Shown: positions 42,939 to 52,418, counted from the stretch's first letter. The stretch: 64,000 nucleotides of DNA from Arthrobacter sp. SX1312 (GCF_002929295.1 NZ_PJIM01000002.1:764191-828190); one strand, 5' to 3'. The notes: generated by a model from the letters alone, not told the origin. A program made the numbers and translations.

Positions 42939-43673
42939 ATGCCGCACCAGGGAACACCCGTCGGGCGGGTCCGCGCGCTGTACCGCTATCCGGTGAAGTC
43001 GACGTCGGGCCAGGCGGTGGGCGCCGCCGCCGTCACCCCGTCGGGGCTCGAGCACGACCGCCGCTGGGCGGTCTACACGCACGACGGCGGGATCGCCAGC
43101 GGCAAGCGCACACGCCGCTTCCGGCCCGTCCCCGGGCTGCTGGACTGGACGTCGGAGCTGGACGGGCACGACGGCGTCCCCCTCCTCCGCAGTCCGGCGG
43201 GTGTCCCGTATCGGGTGGATGACCCTGCAGCCTCCGAGGCACTGACCACGGGGTTCGGCCAGGAGCTGGTGCTGAAGCAGGGGACCACGCTCCAGCACCA
43301 CGACGAGTCGCCGCTCCACCTGCTGACGACGTCGTCCCTCGCCGCGCTCGCGGACCTGCTGGGCGGAATGGTGGAGGAACGTCGCTTCCGCCCGAATCTC
43401 GTCCTGGACACGGGGTCCGCTCCGCTGTTCCTCGAACGCGACTGGACGGGCGTGGAGCTTGCCATCGGGGCGGACGTGATCGTCACGGTCGATGCCGGCA
43501 TGCCCCGCTGCACGATGATCGACCAGCCCCAGGCCGGGATGGGCGCCGGTCCCAAGGCGCTGAGGGCACTCTCCGTCCACAATGGGATGGAGTTCGGGGT
43601 GCAGGCCCGCGTCGACCGCATCGGAGCAATCAGCGTGGGAGATGTGGTGACCCTGCGAAGTACCGAGTCCTGA
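42939..43673 (+). CDS. MOSC domain protein
   Basis: A 244-residue protein with an N-terminal MOSC beta-barrel region (VRALYRYPVKSTSGQAVGAA, LEHDRRWAVY) and the C-terminal MOSC domain with conserved Cys in DAGMPRCTMIDQPQ. This resembles the MOSC part of Moco sulfurases and YiiM/mARC proteins, which handle molybdenum-cofactor-bound or sulfur-transfer chemistry. The ATG at 42939 was chosen because conserved sequence starts soon after it. Confidence 0.87.
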   Translation: MPHQGTPVGRVRALYRYPVKSTSGQAVGAAAVTPSGLEHDRRWAVYTHDGGIASGKRTRRFRPVPGLLDWTSELDGHDGVPLLRSPAGVPYRVDDPAASEALTTGFGQELVLKQGTTLQHHDESPLHLLTTSSLAALADLLGGMVEERRFRPNLVLDTGSAPLFLERDWTGVELAIGADVIVTVDAGMPRCTMIDQPQAGMGAGPKALRALSVHNGMEFGVQARVDRIGAISVGDVVTLRSTES

Positions 43674-43695
43674 TACATCACGGAGGAGAGAGCTG

Positions 43696-44262
43696 ATGCG
43701 CAACGTGACCTACTCGATGGGGGTCTCCCTGGACGGTTACATCGTCGGTCCGGATGGTGGCTTCGACTTCACGACGCCCGACGAGGAGGTCTTCCGGTCC
43801 GCCATCGACGAGATCCGCACGGTCGGCGTCCACCTGCTGGGGCGCCGGCTCTACGAGACGATGCTGTACTGGGAGACCGCCGACCAGGACTCCTCGGCCG
43901 ACGAGCCGGACCGCGAGTGGACCGCACTGTGGAAAGGGCTGCCGAAGGTGGTGTTCTCCCACTCGCTGTCCGCGGTGCGGGGGAGCAACACCCGTCTGGC
44001 GTCCGCCAGCCTGGCGGACGAGATCGAGCGCTTGCGCGCCGACCCGGCGGAGGGGGACATCGCCATCGGAGGGGCCACCCTCGCCGAGGAGGCGGCTGCG
44101 CTGGACCTCATCGACGAGTACCAGGTGCGGGTCCATCCGGTGCTGGTCGGGGGCGGCCGCCCGTTCTTCCCACGCCACCACCGCCGCGCGGACCTCGAAC
44201 TCGTCGGCAGCCGTGTCTTCGGCTCGGGCGTCGTGATCTCCCGCTACCGCGTGAGGCACTGA
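43696..44262 (+). CDS. Dihydrofolate reductase/RibD C-terminal-like reductase
   Basis: A 188-residue NADPH-dependent reductase with the DHFR/RibD_C fold: VTYSMGVSLDGYIVGPDGGF at the N-terminus, LLGRRLYETMLYW, and GDIAIGGATLAEEAAAL binding NADPH. Single-domain versions are common in actinobacteria and their substrates are mostly unknown. A GGAGGAGAG sequence precedes the ATG. It lies 22 bases after the MOSC gene, probably the same operon. Confidence 0.87.
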   Translation: MRNVTYSMGVSLDGYIVGPDGGFDFTTPDEEVFRSAIDEIRTVGVHLLGRRLYETMLYWETADQDSSADEPDREWTALWKGLPKVVFSHSLSAVRGSNTRLASASLADEIERLRADPAEGDIAIGGATLAEEAAALDLIDEYQVRVHPVLVGGGRPFFPRHHRRADLELVGSRVFGSGVVISRYRVRH

Positions 44263-44264
44263 CC

Positions 44265-45914
44265 TCAGCGGGCGCCCACCCGGGCGGCGACGGCGACGAT
44301 CTCCTGCATATAGGGGGCGACGACCTGCCGGGAGATCCTGCAGTCCAGCAGGAGGACTCCGTCGTCGTCGGACGCGAGCCAGCCCGCCACCGCGGCGAGG
44401 TCGTCGAGCGCGTCGATGGTCGCGGACCGCGCCCCGAGGGCCCGGGCGACGGCGGCGAAATCCACCTCGTCGATCAGCATGGGCCCCGGGTGTATGCCCC
44501 GAACGGCATATTGGTGGACCTCCGCTCCGTAGGCGGCGTCGTTGAAGACCACGATGACGGCGCGGCGTGCGGTCCTGATGACCGTGTCGAGATCGGCGAG
44601 GGCCATGAGCGCGCCGCCGTCGCCCGTACACAGGACCACGGTGGAGTCCGGCAGCGCGCGGGCCGCACCGACGGCGCTGGGGAAGCCGAGACCGATGGTC
44701 TGGTACGCAGTGCCCACCATGATCAGGCGGTTCGGCGCGGGCACGCGCAGATACCCGGGCGCCCAGCCGATGAAGTGGCCGCCGTCCTGCACCACCGTCC
44801 GGTCCGCCGGCAGCATCCTGTCCAGCGCGCGGCACAGGCTCCGAGGGTCCAGCCGGCCGTCCGGTGCCGTCGGCTCGCCGTCGTTCCGGGCGTCATGGGC
44901 CCGCAGGGCGTCCCCGGCGGCACGCGTGCTCCACCGCTGCTCGCCCTCGCGGCGGTCGACGGCGGCGAGCAGCGCCTCCGCCGCGAGGCGTGCATCGGCG
45001 TGCACGAAGTCGGTGACGGCCGGCGAGGTGGGGCCGGCGGCGAGATCCACCTGGATGACCCGGGCGTCGGCGCCGAAGGAGTGGCCGAAGCGCAGCGTGA
45101 ACTGGTTGAGCCGCGCGCCGAGGACCAGGACCACGTCGGCCTGCTCGATCAGACCGGCGGTGCGCTCCGAGGCCCAGCCGCCCGCGATGCCGAGGGCGGC
45201 GGCGTCCCCGAAGAGTCCCGCGCCGAGACCCGAGGTGGCGGTGAGGGCGCCGAGGCGGTCGGCGAGGCGTGCTGCCGCGTCGCCTGCCCCGCTCACCCAG
45301 GCGCCGCGGCCGGCCAGGACCAGGGGCCGTTCGGCGGACGAGAGTTGCGCCGCGACGCGGTCGACGTCACCCGCCGCCGGTGCCGGGCGGGGGAGGGGTG
45401 CCGGCGCCGCCGGGGTTTCCTCCTCGGCGGCCTCCGCAGCGGCGAGGTCGTACGGGATGGCCAGCACCACGGCCTCGCGGTGACGGAGCGCGTGCTCGAC
45501 CGCCGCCGTCGTCACCGCCAGCGGACGAGCGGCGGAGACCGTGAACGTCGTGGCGCCGAGCCCCTTGGCCACGAGGGCCTGATCGACGTCCCACGCGCGC
45601 AGCCCGGTAGTGGGAGCATCACCGACCACGAGCAGCAGCGGGATGTCCGCCTGGACGGCCTCGGCCAGCGGGGTCAGCGCGTTCGTGAACCCGGCGCCGT
45701 ACGTGGTGGTGGCGACGGCGAGGCGCCCGCCGGCCCGGTGGTAGGCGTCGGCGGCCGCGACGGCCCCGGCCTCGTGCCGCACCGCGGTGAAGTGCAGGGT
45801 GGGTGCGGCCATGACGGCGTCGAGGAAATGCGCGTTCCCGTTGCCCATGACGCCGAACACCTCGGTGGTGGCGGGCAGGAGGGCGGAGACGATGCGGGCG
45901 GAGACGGTGGCCAT
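44265..45914 (-). CDS. Thiamine diphosphate-dependent enzyme (acetolactate synthase/benzoylformate decarboxylase-like)
   Basis: The 549-residue protein has the three ThDP domains: N-terminal pyrimidine domain with the catalytic Glu in VRHEAGAVAAADAY, a middle domain, and the C-terminal diphosphate domain with CTGDGGALMALADLDTVIRT (GDG...N-type metal motif, ending VIVVFNDAAYGAE). The substrate is a 2-oxo acid; acetolactate synthase, oxalyl-CoA, benzoylformate and sulfopyruvate types are all possible. The ATG at 45914 was selected because AAGGAT precedes it. Confidence 0.85.
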   Translation of the reverse strand: MATVSARIVSALLPATTEVFGVMGNGNAHFLDAVMAAPTLHFTAVRHEAGAVAAADAYHRAGGRLAVATTTYGAGFTNALTPLAEAVQADIPLLLVVGDAPTTGLRAWDVDQALVAKGLGATTFTVSAARPLAVTTAAVEHALRHREAVVLAIPYDLAAAEAAEEETPAAPAPLPRPAPAAGDVDRVAAQLSSAERPLVLAGRGAWVSGAGDAAARLADRLGALTATSGLGAGLFGDAAALGIAGGWASERTAGLIEQADVVLVLGARLNQFTLRFGHSFGADARVIQVDLAAGPTSPAVTDFVHADARLAAEALLAAVDRREGEQRWSTRAAGDALRAHDARNDGEPTAPDGRLDPRSLCRALDRMLPADRTVVQDGGHFIGWAPGYLRVPAPNRLIMVGTAYQTIGLGFPSAVGAARALPDSTVVLCTGDGGALMALADLDTVIRTARRAVIVVFNDAAYGAEVHQYAVRGIHPGPMLIDEVDFAAVARALGARSATIDALDDLAAVAGWLASDDDGVLLLDCRISRQVVAPYMQEIVAVAARVGAR

Positions 45915-46222
45915 TGTCGGATCCTTGCAGGCGAAGTCCCCGTGGCGCTGGTGCAGGCACACGGTCACCCGGGGACCTGGTGGGTGAATTCCGTATGTGC
46001 CTCGGGCGATGCCCTTATTGCCTCTTTTTCAGGCACGGCGCCCGTGGCGCCCGACGAGTGCCACTATAGCGGGCACGGCGCGCGGTTCCCCGCGTCCTCC
46101 CCGGCCGCTTCGCCCACCGACCCGGCCCGCCCGGTGGGCATGCGTGGACATGCCCACCGGGCCGGTGCGGTCGGTGGGCATGTCCAGGGGTACGGCGGGC
46201 CGGGCCCGACGGCGTCGGCCGG
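45915..46222. other. 308-base intergenic region, no gene
   Basis: The gap lies between two same-strand genes (MHS transporter end and ThDP enzyme start). It contains the promoter region of the ThDP gene, small inverted repeats (TGCCT-AGGCA near 46020; GTGCC-GGCAC near 46060) and the nested palindrome at 46112-46179. I see no credible reading frame. Confidence 0.6.
46112..46179. repeat. Nested inverted repeat (double hairpin)
   Basis: Outer arms GCCCACCGACC (46112-46122) and GGTCGGTGGGC (46169-46179) are perfect complements over 11 bases. Nested inside, GCCCGGTGGGCATG (46129-46142) and CATGCCCACCGGGC (46149-46162) are perfect over 14 bases around CGTGGA. The unit GCCCACCG thus occurs four times, twice in each orientation. 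It lies 43 bases beyond the MHS transporter stop, so it may be a strong terminator, a cruciform, or a protein-binding site. Confidence 0.75.
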
Positions 46223-47587
46223 TCAGGCGCGGTGCTCGGCCCCCGCACCGGCGTCGTCCGTCTCCGCCTCCAGGGGCGCCCCCTTGGTCTCCTTGACCAG
46301 GGTGACACCGATGAAGGAGATGACGCAGAGGCCCATGATGTAGAGGCTGATGGAGCCGGACCATCCGGTGGCGATGAGGAGTGCCTCGGCGATGAGGGCT
46401 GCGAAGGCGCCACCGAGGATCGCCCCGAGGGCATAGCCGATGCCGATGCCGGAGTAACGGACGTTGGCGGGGAACATCTCGGCGTACATCGCGGACATGG
46501 GGCCGTAGGACAGCCCGAGTCCGATGGTGAGGACGAAGATGGCGATGCCGTACGCCCAGATGCTGCGGGTGTCGATCAGCATGAACATCGGGATCATCCA
46601 GACGAAGATGAGGCCGTAGCCGATCTGGAAGGTCCGCACGCGGCCGATGCGGTCGGACAGGATGCCGCCGTAGAGCGTGAAGATGAGCCAGCCGAAGGAC
46701 GCGAGGAGCGTCGCGAGGAGCACGGGAGCCGCCGGCATGCCGAGGGTGCGCTGTGCGTAGGACGAGAGGAACGCGATCACGAGGTAGCCGGCGGCGTTGT
46801 TGCCGATGAAGATGACCGCGGCGAGGATCACGTGCTTCTTGTTGCTCTTCAGCAGGTCGCGCAGGGGGGTGGCGGTGTCGCGCTTCCGCTCGATCATGCG
46901 CTTGAACACGGGGCTCTCGGCGACGGCGGCGCGGATGAAGTAGCCGACGACGATCAGGACCACGGAGAGCAGGAACGGGATGCGCCAGCCCCAGGCGAGG
47001 AAGTCCTCCGGGGACATCGAGCTGCGCAGCAGGAACAGCACCAGGGTGGCCAGGATCATGCCGACCGGGACGCCGATCTGCGGGTAGGCCCCCCAGAAGC
47101 CGCGCTTGTTCACCGGTGCGTGCTCGACGGCCATGAGGGCTGCGCCACCCCACTCCCCGCCGGCGGAGAAACCCTGCAGGATGCGCAGGAGCATGAGCAG
47201 GATCGGCGCCCAGATGCCGATCTGTGCGTAGGTGGGCAGCAGGCCGATCAGGGCGGTCGCGGACCCCATCAGGATCAGGGTGAAGACGAGCATCTTCTTC
47301 CGGCCGATCTTGTCACCGAGACGGCCCGCGACGACGGCGCCGAGGGGCCGGAAGAAGAAGCTGATACCGATCGTGGCCCAGGCGACGAGCTGGGCGAGAC
47401 CGGGGCTCTCGCCCTCGAGCGGCCCGAAATACAGTGTCGCGAAGACGATGCCGGCGGCCTGGGCGAAGATGAAGAAGTCGTACCACTCGATCGTGGTGCC
47501 CACCATTGTGCCGGCGAGGACCTTGCGGTCGGCCGCACTCATGCCGTCCCGGGGCTGTGCGTCTGGACGCTCGGACGCTAGTGCCAT
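46223..47587 (-). CDS. MHS-family MFS transporter
   Basis: A 454-residue, 12-helix major facilitator of the metabolite:H+ symporter group: start signature TTIEWYDFFIFAQAAGIVFA, GRLGDKIGRKKML loop, and RILQGFSAGGEWGGAALMAV. Such proteins import organic acids and betaines (shikimate, citrate, aromatic acids). The promoter carries the same GTATAC palindrome as the FAH-RraA gene, so it probably imports the acid degraded by that enzyme. Confidence 0.92.
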   Translation of the reverse strand: MALASERPDAQPRDGMSAADRKVLAGTMVGTTIEWYDFFIFAQAAGIVFATLYFGPLEGESPGLAQLVAWATIGISFFFRPLGAVVAGRLGDKIGRKKMLVFTLILMGSATALIGLLPTYAQIGIWAPILLMLLRILQGFSAGGEWGGAALMAVEHAPVNKRGFWGAYPQIGVPVGMILATLVLFLLRSSMSPEDFLAWGWRIPFLLSVVLIVVGYFIRAAVAESPVFKRMIERKRDTATPLRDLLKSNKKHVILAAVIFIGNNAAGYLVIAFLSSYAQRTLGMPAAPVLLATLLASFGWLIFTLYGGILSDRIGRVRTFQIGYGLIFVWMIPMFMLIDTRSIWAYGIAIFVLTIGLGLSYGPMSAMYAEMFPANVRYSGIGIGYALGAILGGAFAALIAEALLIATGWSGSISLYIMGLCVISFIGVTLVKETKGAPLEAETDDAGAGAEHRA

Positions 47588-47665
47588 GAAAAACTCCCTT
47601 GTTTTTGCAGTGCGTGGCTACTCGTGTGCCGGGTGAGGACGCCCTGGTCGTCGCCGTCGGGCACA

Positions 47666-47679
47666 AAATCGTATACGAA
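47666..47679 (-). promoter_or_regulatory. GntR-type operator palindrome, copy 2
   Basis: AAATCGTATACGAA, identical over 14 bases to 2039-2052, lies 79-92 bases upstream of the MHS transporter start, also followed by TAGGC after a 4-base spacer. This links the transporter to the GntR/FAH-RraA operon 45 kb away. Confidence 0.65.
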
Positions 47680-47838
47680 TGCTAGGCCGCGCTTCGGGAC
47701 GGGTCAAGGGTTCCTCCTCGCCATGCAGGAAATCGTGGCGGTGGCGACCGCGGACCGGAGGGCGGGAGTCCTTGCACCGGGACCCCGAAGCCAGCAAGAG
47801 TGGGCGGGATGCACTCGATGGTTCAGAAGTAGGTGGTC

Positions 47839-49133
47839 ATGAGACGATTCCGCCTCGAACACTGGCTCAAGACGAGCCTGTGGGTCGTGCCGGTGCTGTT
47901 CATCCTCGGGGGCATCGCCCTGTCCCTGATCACCACGTCGATCGACGACGGAGACATGATCCCCGAGAGTGTCACCGGTGACACCACGGCCGCGATGCAG
48001 ATCCTCTATCTCATCGCTTTCGCGATGCTGACCCTCACGGGGCTGGTGCTGTCGCTACTGGTGCTGGTCGTTCAGCTCGCAATGGGCAGCTTCTCGCCGC
48101 GCATCGTCCGCCAGATCCTGCAGGACCGCCCTAGCCAGGTGGCGCTCGGCCTGTTCGCCGGTACGTTCAGCCACGCCCTGCCCTCGATGCGGGCCATCAG
48201 GACCACTCCCGACGGCGGGACCGTCCCTGGCCTTGCCGTCCTCATCGCCATCGTGCTGGTGCTCTCGTGCATCGCGACACTCGTCTGGTACCTGAATCAC
48301 ATCGGTCAGTCCCTGCGCGCCGCGGCGCTGGTCGGCTGGGTCGCCCACGACACACTGAAGACCCTCGATCGCGTCTACCCGGGATCGGGGACGGCGGCGG
48401 ACCCTGATCCAGGCTTCGTCTCCGCGCCCCACGGCGGGGTCGTCTTCACCATCGACCACGATCGCCTCATCCTCCTGGCCACGAAGGCGGATTGCCGGTT
48501 CGAACTGCTGTGGGCGGTGGGGGACTTCGTGCCGAAGGGGGCCTCGATCGTGCGCATCGTCGGCGATCCGTCCGGCATCTCCCACCGCGCCGTGAGCAGG
48601 GCCATCGTCACCGGCCCCGAGCGGACCATGAACCAGGACGTGGCCTACGGCCTGAGGATGCTGGTGGACATCGCCGAGCACTCCCTGTCAGGAGGACCCC
48701 TCGATGATCCCACCACCGCCGTGCAGTCCATCGACCGCATCCACGACATCCTGCGCCAGATCGCCCAGCGACCGCTGCACGACGGCCGGTACGAGGACAG
48801 GGACGGGACGCTGCGGCTCACCGTGCCCACCATGCACTGGGAGGGCTACGTGCGCCCGCGTTCGACGAGATCCGGCAGGCCGGCGCGGGATCACCCCAGG
48901 TCGTCCGGCGCCTGCGGGCAGCGCTGGAGGATCTGCTCACCGTCGCGCTCCCCGAGCGGCGAACGGCGCTCGAGCACCAGCTGGCCCTGCTGACCGAGAC
49001 CGCCGCCGCTTCCACGGGCAGCGACGCGGACCGCAGGGCCATGCTGGTGGCGGACCCGTCCGGAATCGGATCGGCGGACGAGCTCACCATGTCGCACCCC
49101 CTGCGCGACGGGCAGGGGTCCGCTGCACGGTGA
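47839..49133 (+). pseudogene. DUF2254 membrane protein gene with a single-base frameshift
   Basis: The first 340 residues match DUF2254 proteins: two membrane helix pairs (SLWVVPVLFILGGIALSLIT; TLTGLVLSLLVLVVQLAMGS) and a soluble domain up to LTVPTMHWEGYVR. After about 48857 the family sequence continues in another frame (AFDEIRQAGAGSPQVVRRLR ... LEHQLALLTE) to a stop at 49133. The locus is 1295 bases, one short of a multiple of three; a missing T in GCGCC(T)CGCG would restore it. In the unshifted frame the protein ends at 48993 with unrelated Arg/Ser-rich residues. Confidence 0.8.
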
Positions 49134-49240
49134 ACCCCCGTGCGCGGTCCCGGCTCGCCCGGCCGGTTTTGGTCGTAGTGTTCACGCGATGCGGTGATGT
49201 TCGTTGGGTAACTCGGAGCGATCCTCAGTAGTGTTTGACC

Positions 49241-50089
49241 ATGGCCACCTTCCTCAGAAACAGCCGCGCCGCAGCGCTTCCCGCCAAGCTCTCACGATCC
49301 TGGCTGCTGGCCTCCGCGGCTTCCGAGGACACCTTCATCCCGGCCCTCACCTCCGAGGCCGACTCCGTGGTGTTCGACATGGAGGACGCCGTCCCCGCGG
49401 CAGGCAAGGCCGAAGCGCGGGAGCGCGTGGTCGAGGCCCTCTCCACCGGGATGACGGCGTGGGTGCGGGTCAACGGCATCGAGACGGAGTACTGGGCCGA
49501 TGACCTGGCCGCCCTGTCCAGGGCGCCCGGCCTGCGCGGTGTCATGCTCGCCATGACGGAGAAGCCCGAACAGGTCACCCACACGGCCATGCGCCTCCAG
49601 GCCGGCACGCCCGTGCTGGCGCTCATCGAATCGGCGCTCGGCATCGAGAACGCGACGGCGATCGCCAGCGCGCCGGGCACGTTCCGCCTGGCGTTCGGCG
49701 TCGGCGATTTCCGGCGCGACACCGGTGCCTCCGACGACCCGATGGCGCTCGCCTATGCGCGGTCGAAGCTCGTGGTCGCCTCCCGCGTGGGGCAGCTGCC
49801 CGGACCGATCGACGGCCCCACCGTCGGCGCCCTGGGGGACGAGCTGCTCGAGGCCTGCAGGGTCACGGCCTCCATGGGAATGACGGGCAAGCTGTGCCTG
49901 CTGACCGATGCGACCGACACCATCAACCGCGGGCTGTCGCCCAGTGAGTCCGAGATCAGCTGGGCCGCCGAGCTCCTCCGCGAGCACGCCGCCGGCGCCG
50001 TGGTGGGTGACGGCTCCTACCTGCCGCGCCTGGCACGCGCGCAGAAGATCTCCTCCCTCGCGGACTCCTACGGGCTCTGGAACGCCTGA
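49241..50089 (+). CDS. CitE-like CoA-ester lyase (HpcH/HpaI family)
   Basis: A 282-residue TIM-barrel lyase with the HpcH/HpaI/CitE motifs SRSWLLASAASED, SVVFDMEDAVPAAGKAEARE and VLALIESALGIENA (metal Glu), ending near FGVGDFRRDTG. Relatives cleave or form C-C bonds of citramalyl-CoA, malyl-CoA or citryl-CoA. No citDF genes are nearby, so it is a stand-alone CitE type. An ATG at 49241 was preferred over a TTG two codons before. Confidence 0.87.
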   Translation: MATFLRNSRAAALPAKLSRSWLLASAASEDTFIPALTSEADSVVFDMEDAVPAAGKAEARERVVEALSTGMTAWVRVNGIETEYWADDLAALSRAPGLRGVMLAMTEKPEQVTHTAMRLQAGTPVLALIESALGIENATAIASAPGTFRLAFGVGDFRRDTGASDDPMALAYARSKLVVASRVGQLPGPIDGPTVGALGDELLEACRVTASMGMTGKLCLLTDATDTINRGLSPSESEISWAAELLREHAAGAVVGDGSYLPRLARAQKISSLADSYGLWNA

Positions 50090-50193
50090 CCGAAAAAATT
50101 CTTGGTGTTCCGTGCATCCGAATCGCCCCGCCATCGGGTAGTACCGGGTGTCAGCGAAAAAGCCCCGCCACGGGGCCACACCAAGGAGTAGCC

Positions 50194-51012
50194 ATGCAAC
50201 GAAGCCTGTACGCCATTGGAGCCGTCGCAGCCCTGGGAGCAGCGTCCATCGCCGCCCCGGCGACCGCAGCCGAAGCGCCGGCCGATGCGTCCCTGTCCGT
50301 CCTTCACGGCGTCCCCGACCTCACCGTCGACGTCTACGTCAACGGCGCCCTCACGCTGGACGACTTCACCCCGGGCACGCTGGCCGGTCCGCTCGCCCTG
50401 CCGGCGGGGAACTACCAGCTGGCCATCACGGCGTCGGACGCCGCGGATGCCAGTGCGCCGGTGATCGGTCCCGTCGACGTGACGCTGGAGGCCGGTGGGA
50501 ACTACACCGCGACGGCGAATCTCGACGCCGCGGGGCAGCCGACGGCGAACTTCTTCACCAACGACGTCTCGACCATCGAGGCCGGCAAGACACGGCTGAC
50601 GGTCCGCCACGTCGCGGCCGCTCCCGCCGTCGACGTCCTGGCCGGCGATGCGCCGATCGTCCAGAACCTCAGCAACCCGGACGAGGCTTCGCTGACCACG
50701 GATCCCGGCATGGTGTCGGCGGCCGTCGCAGCCACGGGCACCACCGACCCGGTGATCGGCCCTGCCGATCTGAACCTCCCCGAGGGCACCTCGACGATCG
50801 TCTATGCCTGGGGCAGCCTCGAGGCCGGCAACCTCGCGCTCGCCACCCAGTCGATCGAGGGACTCCACTCCTCGCCGGGTGCCGTCCCCGGAGGCCAGTC
50901 CGGCCTCGCGGCCCAGGACGACAACGGCGCGGCCGTCGGGATCGGGGCGTTCCTCCTGGTCCTGCTGGGCGGCGTGGCAGCCGTCGCCCGCCGTCGGACC
51001 GCCCGCGTCTGA
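50194..51012 (+). CDS. Secreted DUF4397 protein
   Basis: A 272-residue protein with a signal peptide (cleavage near APATAA), a DUF4397 domain of repeated beta strands (LSVLHGVPDLTVDVYVNGAL; RLTVRHVAAAPAVDVLAGDA) and a C-terminal hydrophobic helix followed by ARRRTARV, resembling a wall/membrane anchor without an LPxTG motif. AAGGAG precedes the ATG, and the hairpin GCCCCG-CCA-CGGGGC lies at 50162-50176 in the leader. It is paired with a class F sortase, a common context in this group of bacteria. Confidence 0.85.
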   Translation: MQRSLYAIGAVAALGAASIAAPATAAEAPADASLSVLHGVPDLTVDVYVNGALTLDDFTPGTLAGPLALPAGNYQLAITASDAADASAPVIGPVDVTLEAGGNYTATANLDAAGQPTANFFTNDVSTIEAGKTRLTVRHVAAAPAVDVLAGDAPIVQNLSNPDEASLTTDPGMVSAAVAATGTTDPVIGPADLNLPEGTSTIVYAWGSLEAGNLALATQSIEGLHSSPGAVPGGQSGLAAQDDNGAAVGIGAFLLVLLGGVAAVARRRTARV

Positions 51013-51086
51013 CACCAGTACTGCCGGGCGGGGAGGCGCCCCACTCCTCCCCGCCCGGCACCCCATCTGCAGGAGAGTTCCGGACA

Positions 51087-51779
51087 GTGCATCCCAGACG
51101 ATCAGCGACAGCCGCGGCGGTCCTCGCCTCCATCCTCCTCGTGGGATGCGCGCAGGCCGACGATCCGGCGGATCCGGCACCGGCCATCACGGCTCCCGTC
51201 CCCACCCGGTCGGCGCCCGCCGGCGCCGCCGCAGCTCCGGTGCCCGACCCAGCCCCGGCGTCCGACACAGCCGTGCCACCGACGGCGATCACCGACGTGC
51301 CCGTCCAGCCCGCGGACGGGGCGCTCCGGCCGCAGGACCCGGCCCCGGTCTCGCTCGTCGTCGCCGGCACCGACATCTCCGTGAAGGTCGTGGACGTCGG
51401 GATCGAGGAGAACGACGCCATGGAGATCCCCGACAGCTTCTACGAAGCGGGGTGGTACCGGTACGGCCCCGCGCCAGGTGCGGAAGCCGGCAATGCGGTG
51501 ATCGCCGCCCACGTCGACAGCCTCACGGAGGTGATGCCCTTCGCCCAGCTGAAGGACGTCGCGATCGGGACCACCGTCACGGTGGGGCTGGAGGACGGGC
51601 GGTCACTGACCTATGCGGTCTCCGACGTACGGAACGTCCCGAAGGCCACGCTGGACGGGTCGGAGATCTTCGACCGCGACGGCGGCCACGAGCTCAAGAT
51701 CATCACCTGTGGGGGTGAGTGGCTGCCCGAGGAAGGGGATTATGAGGATAATGTAGTGCTCACAGCCCTACCGCTCTGA
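51087..51779 (+). CDS. Class F sortase
   Basis: A 230-residue protein with a lipobox-like signal (ILLVGC), a Pro/Ala-rich linker and a sortase domain. Catalytic His142 (IAAHVDS) and Cys208 (IITCGGE) are present. The Arg usually found a few residues before the end of the domain in YRDN-type motifs is Glu220 here (DYEDNVV). It should act on the outer face of the membrane, possibly on the DUF4397 protein. The GTG at 51087 follows AGGAGA. Confidence 0.85.
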   Translation: MHPRRSATAAAVLASILLVGCAQADDPADPAPAITAPVPTRSAPAGAAAAPVPDPAPASDTAVPPTAITDVPVQPADGALRPQDPAPVSLVVAGTDISVKVVDVGIEENDAMEIPDSFYEAGWYRYGPAPGAEAGNAVIAAHVDSLTEVMPFAQLKDVAIGTTVTVGLEDGRSLTYAVSDVRNVPKATLDGSEIFDRDGGHELKIITCGGEWLPEEGDYEDNVVLTALPL

Positions 51780-51809
51780 GTCTGATGGGGTAAGAGCCTA
51801 GGATCACAG

Positions 51810-51831
51810 GATGCCGCATCGGTGCGGCATC
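51810..51831. terminator. Hairpin downstream of sortase gene
   Basis: GATGCCGCA-TCGG-TGCGGCATC is a perfect 9-base stem with a UCGG tetraloop, between the sortase stop and the sigma factor gene. It probably ends sortase transcription. Confidence 0.6.
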
Positions 51832-51854
51832 GGCCCCGGCTTGAGGAGTGACAC

Positions 51855-52418
51855 GTGGCATCTCCGGGCCCCGAGTGGACGAAGCAGCTCGACCTGGATT
51901 TCTCCGCAGGGGACGAGCGGGCGATGACCGCTGCGTACGAGTGTTTCTCCCCGCTCGTGTACACGATCGCCCTGCGATCGTTGAGGGACCGTGCGGCCGC
52001 CGCGGACGTCACCCAGGACGTGTTCGTCAGGGCCTGGCGATCGAGGGACCGCTTCGACCCGGAATCAGGGGTGGTGCCGGCGTGGATCATGGGGATCTGC
52101 CGGAACGTCATCCTCGACTCGCTCTCGGCCCGCAGCCGGCAGGAACAGCTGGTGGCCCGGGCCGGCTTCGCCCCGGAATCCGGAGCCGCCCTCGATCTCG
52201 GTGTGGACACCATCACTGACCGCGTGGTCCTGGGCTCGGAGCTGGAACGGCTCGGGGAGCCCCAGGGCTCCATCCTCAAGCTGGCCTTCTACGAAGACCT
52301 CACACATCAACAGATCTCGGCGCGGATGAATCTCCCCCTGGGAACCGTCAAGAGCCACATCCGAAGGAGTCTCGTGCACCTACGCAATCGATTGGGGGAG
52401 TGGAATGCAGCATCTTGA
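51855..52418 (+). CDS. ECF sigma factor (SigK-like)
   Basis: A 187-residue ECF sigma factor with region 2 (LVYTIALRSLRDRAAAADVT, QDVFVRAWRSRDRFDPESG) and region 4 (LTHQQISARMNLPLGTVKSH). The GTG at 51855 follows GAGGAG. It overlaps the anti-sigma gene by 14 bases, so sigma and its inhibitor are coupled. The partner and sequence fit the SigK/RskA group. Confidence 0.92.
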   Translation: MASPGPEWTKQLDLDFSAGDERAMTAAYECFSPLVYTIALRSLRDRAAAADVTQDVFVRAWRSRDRFDPESGVVPAWIMGICRNVILDSLSARSRQEQLVARAGFAPESGAALDLGVDTITDRVVLGSELERLGEPQGSILKLAFYEDLTHQQISARMNLPLGTVKSHIRRSLVHLRNRLGEWNAAS

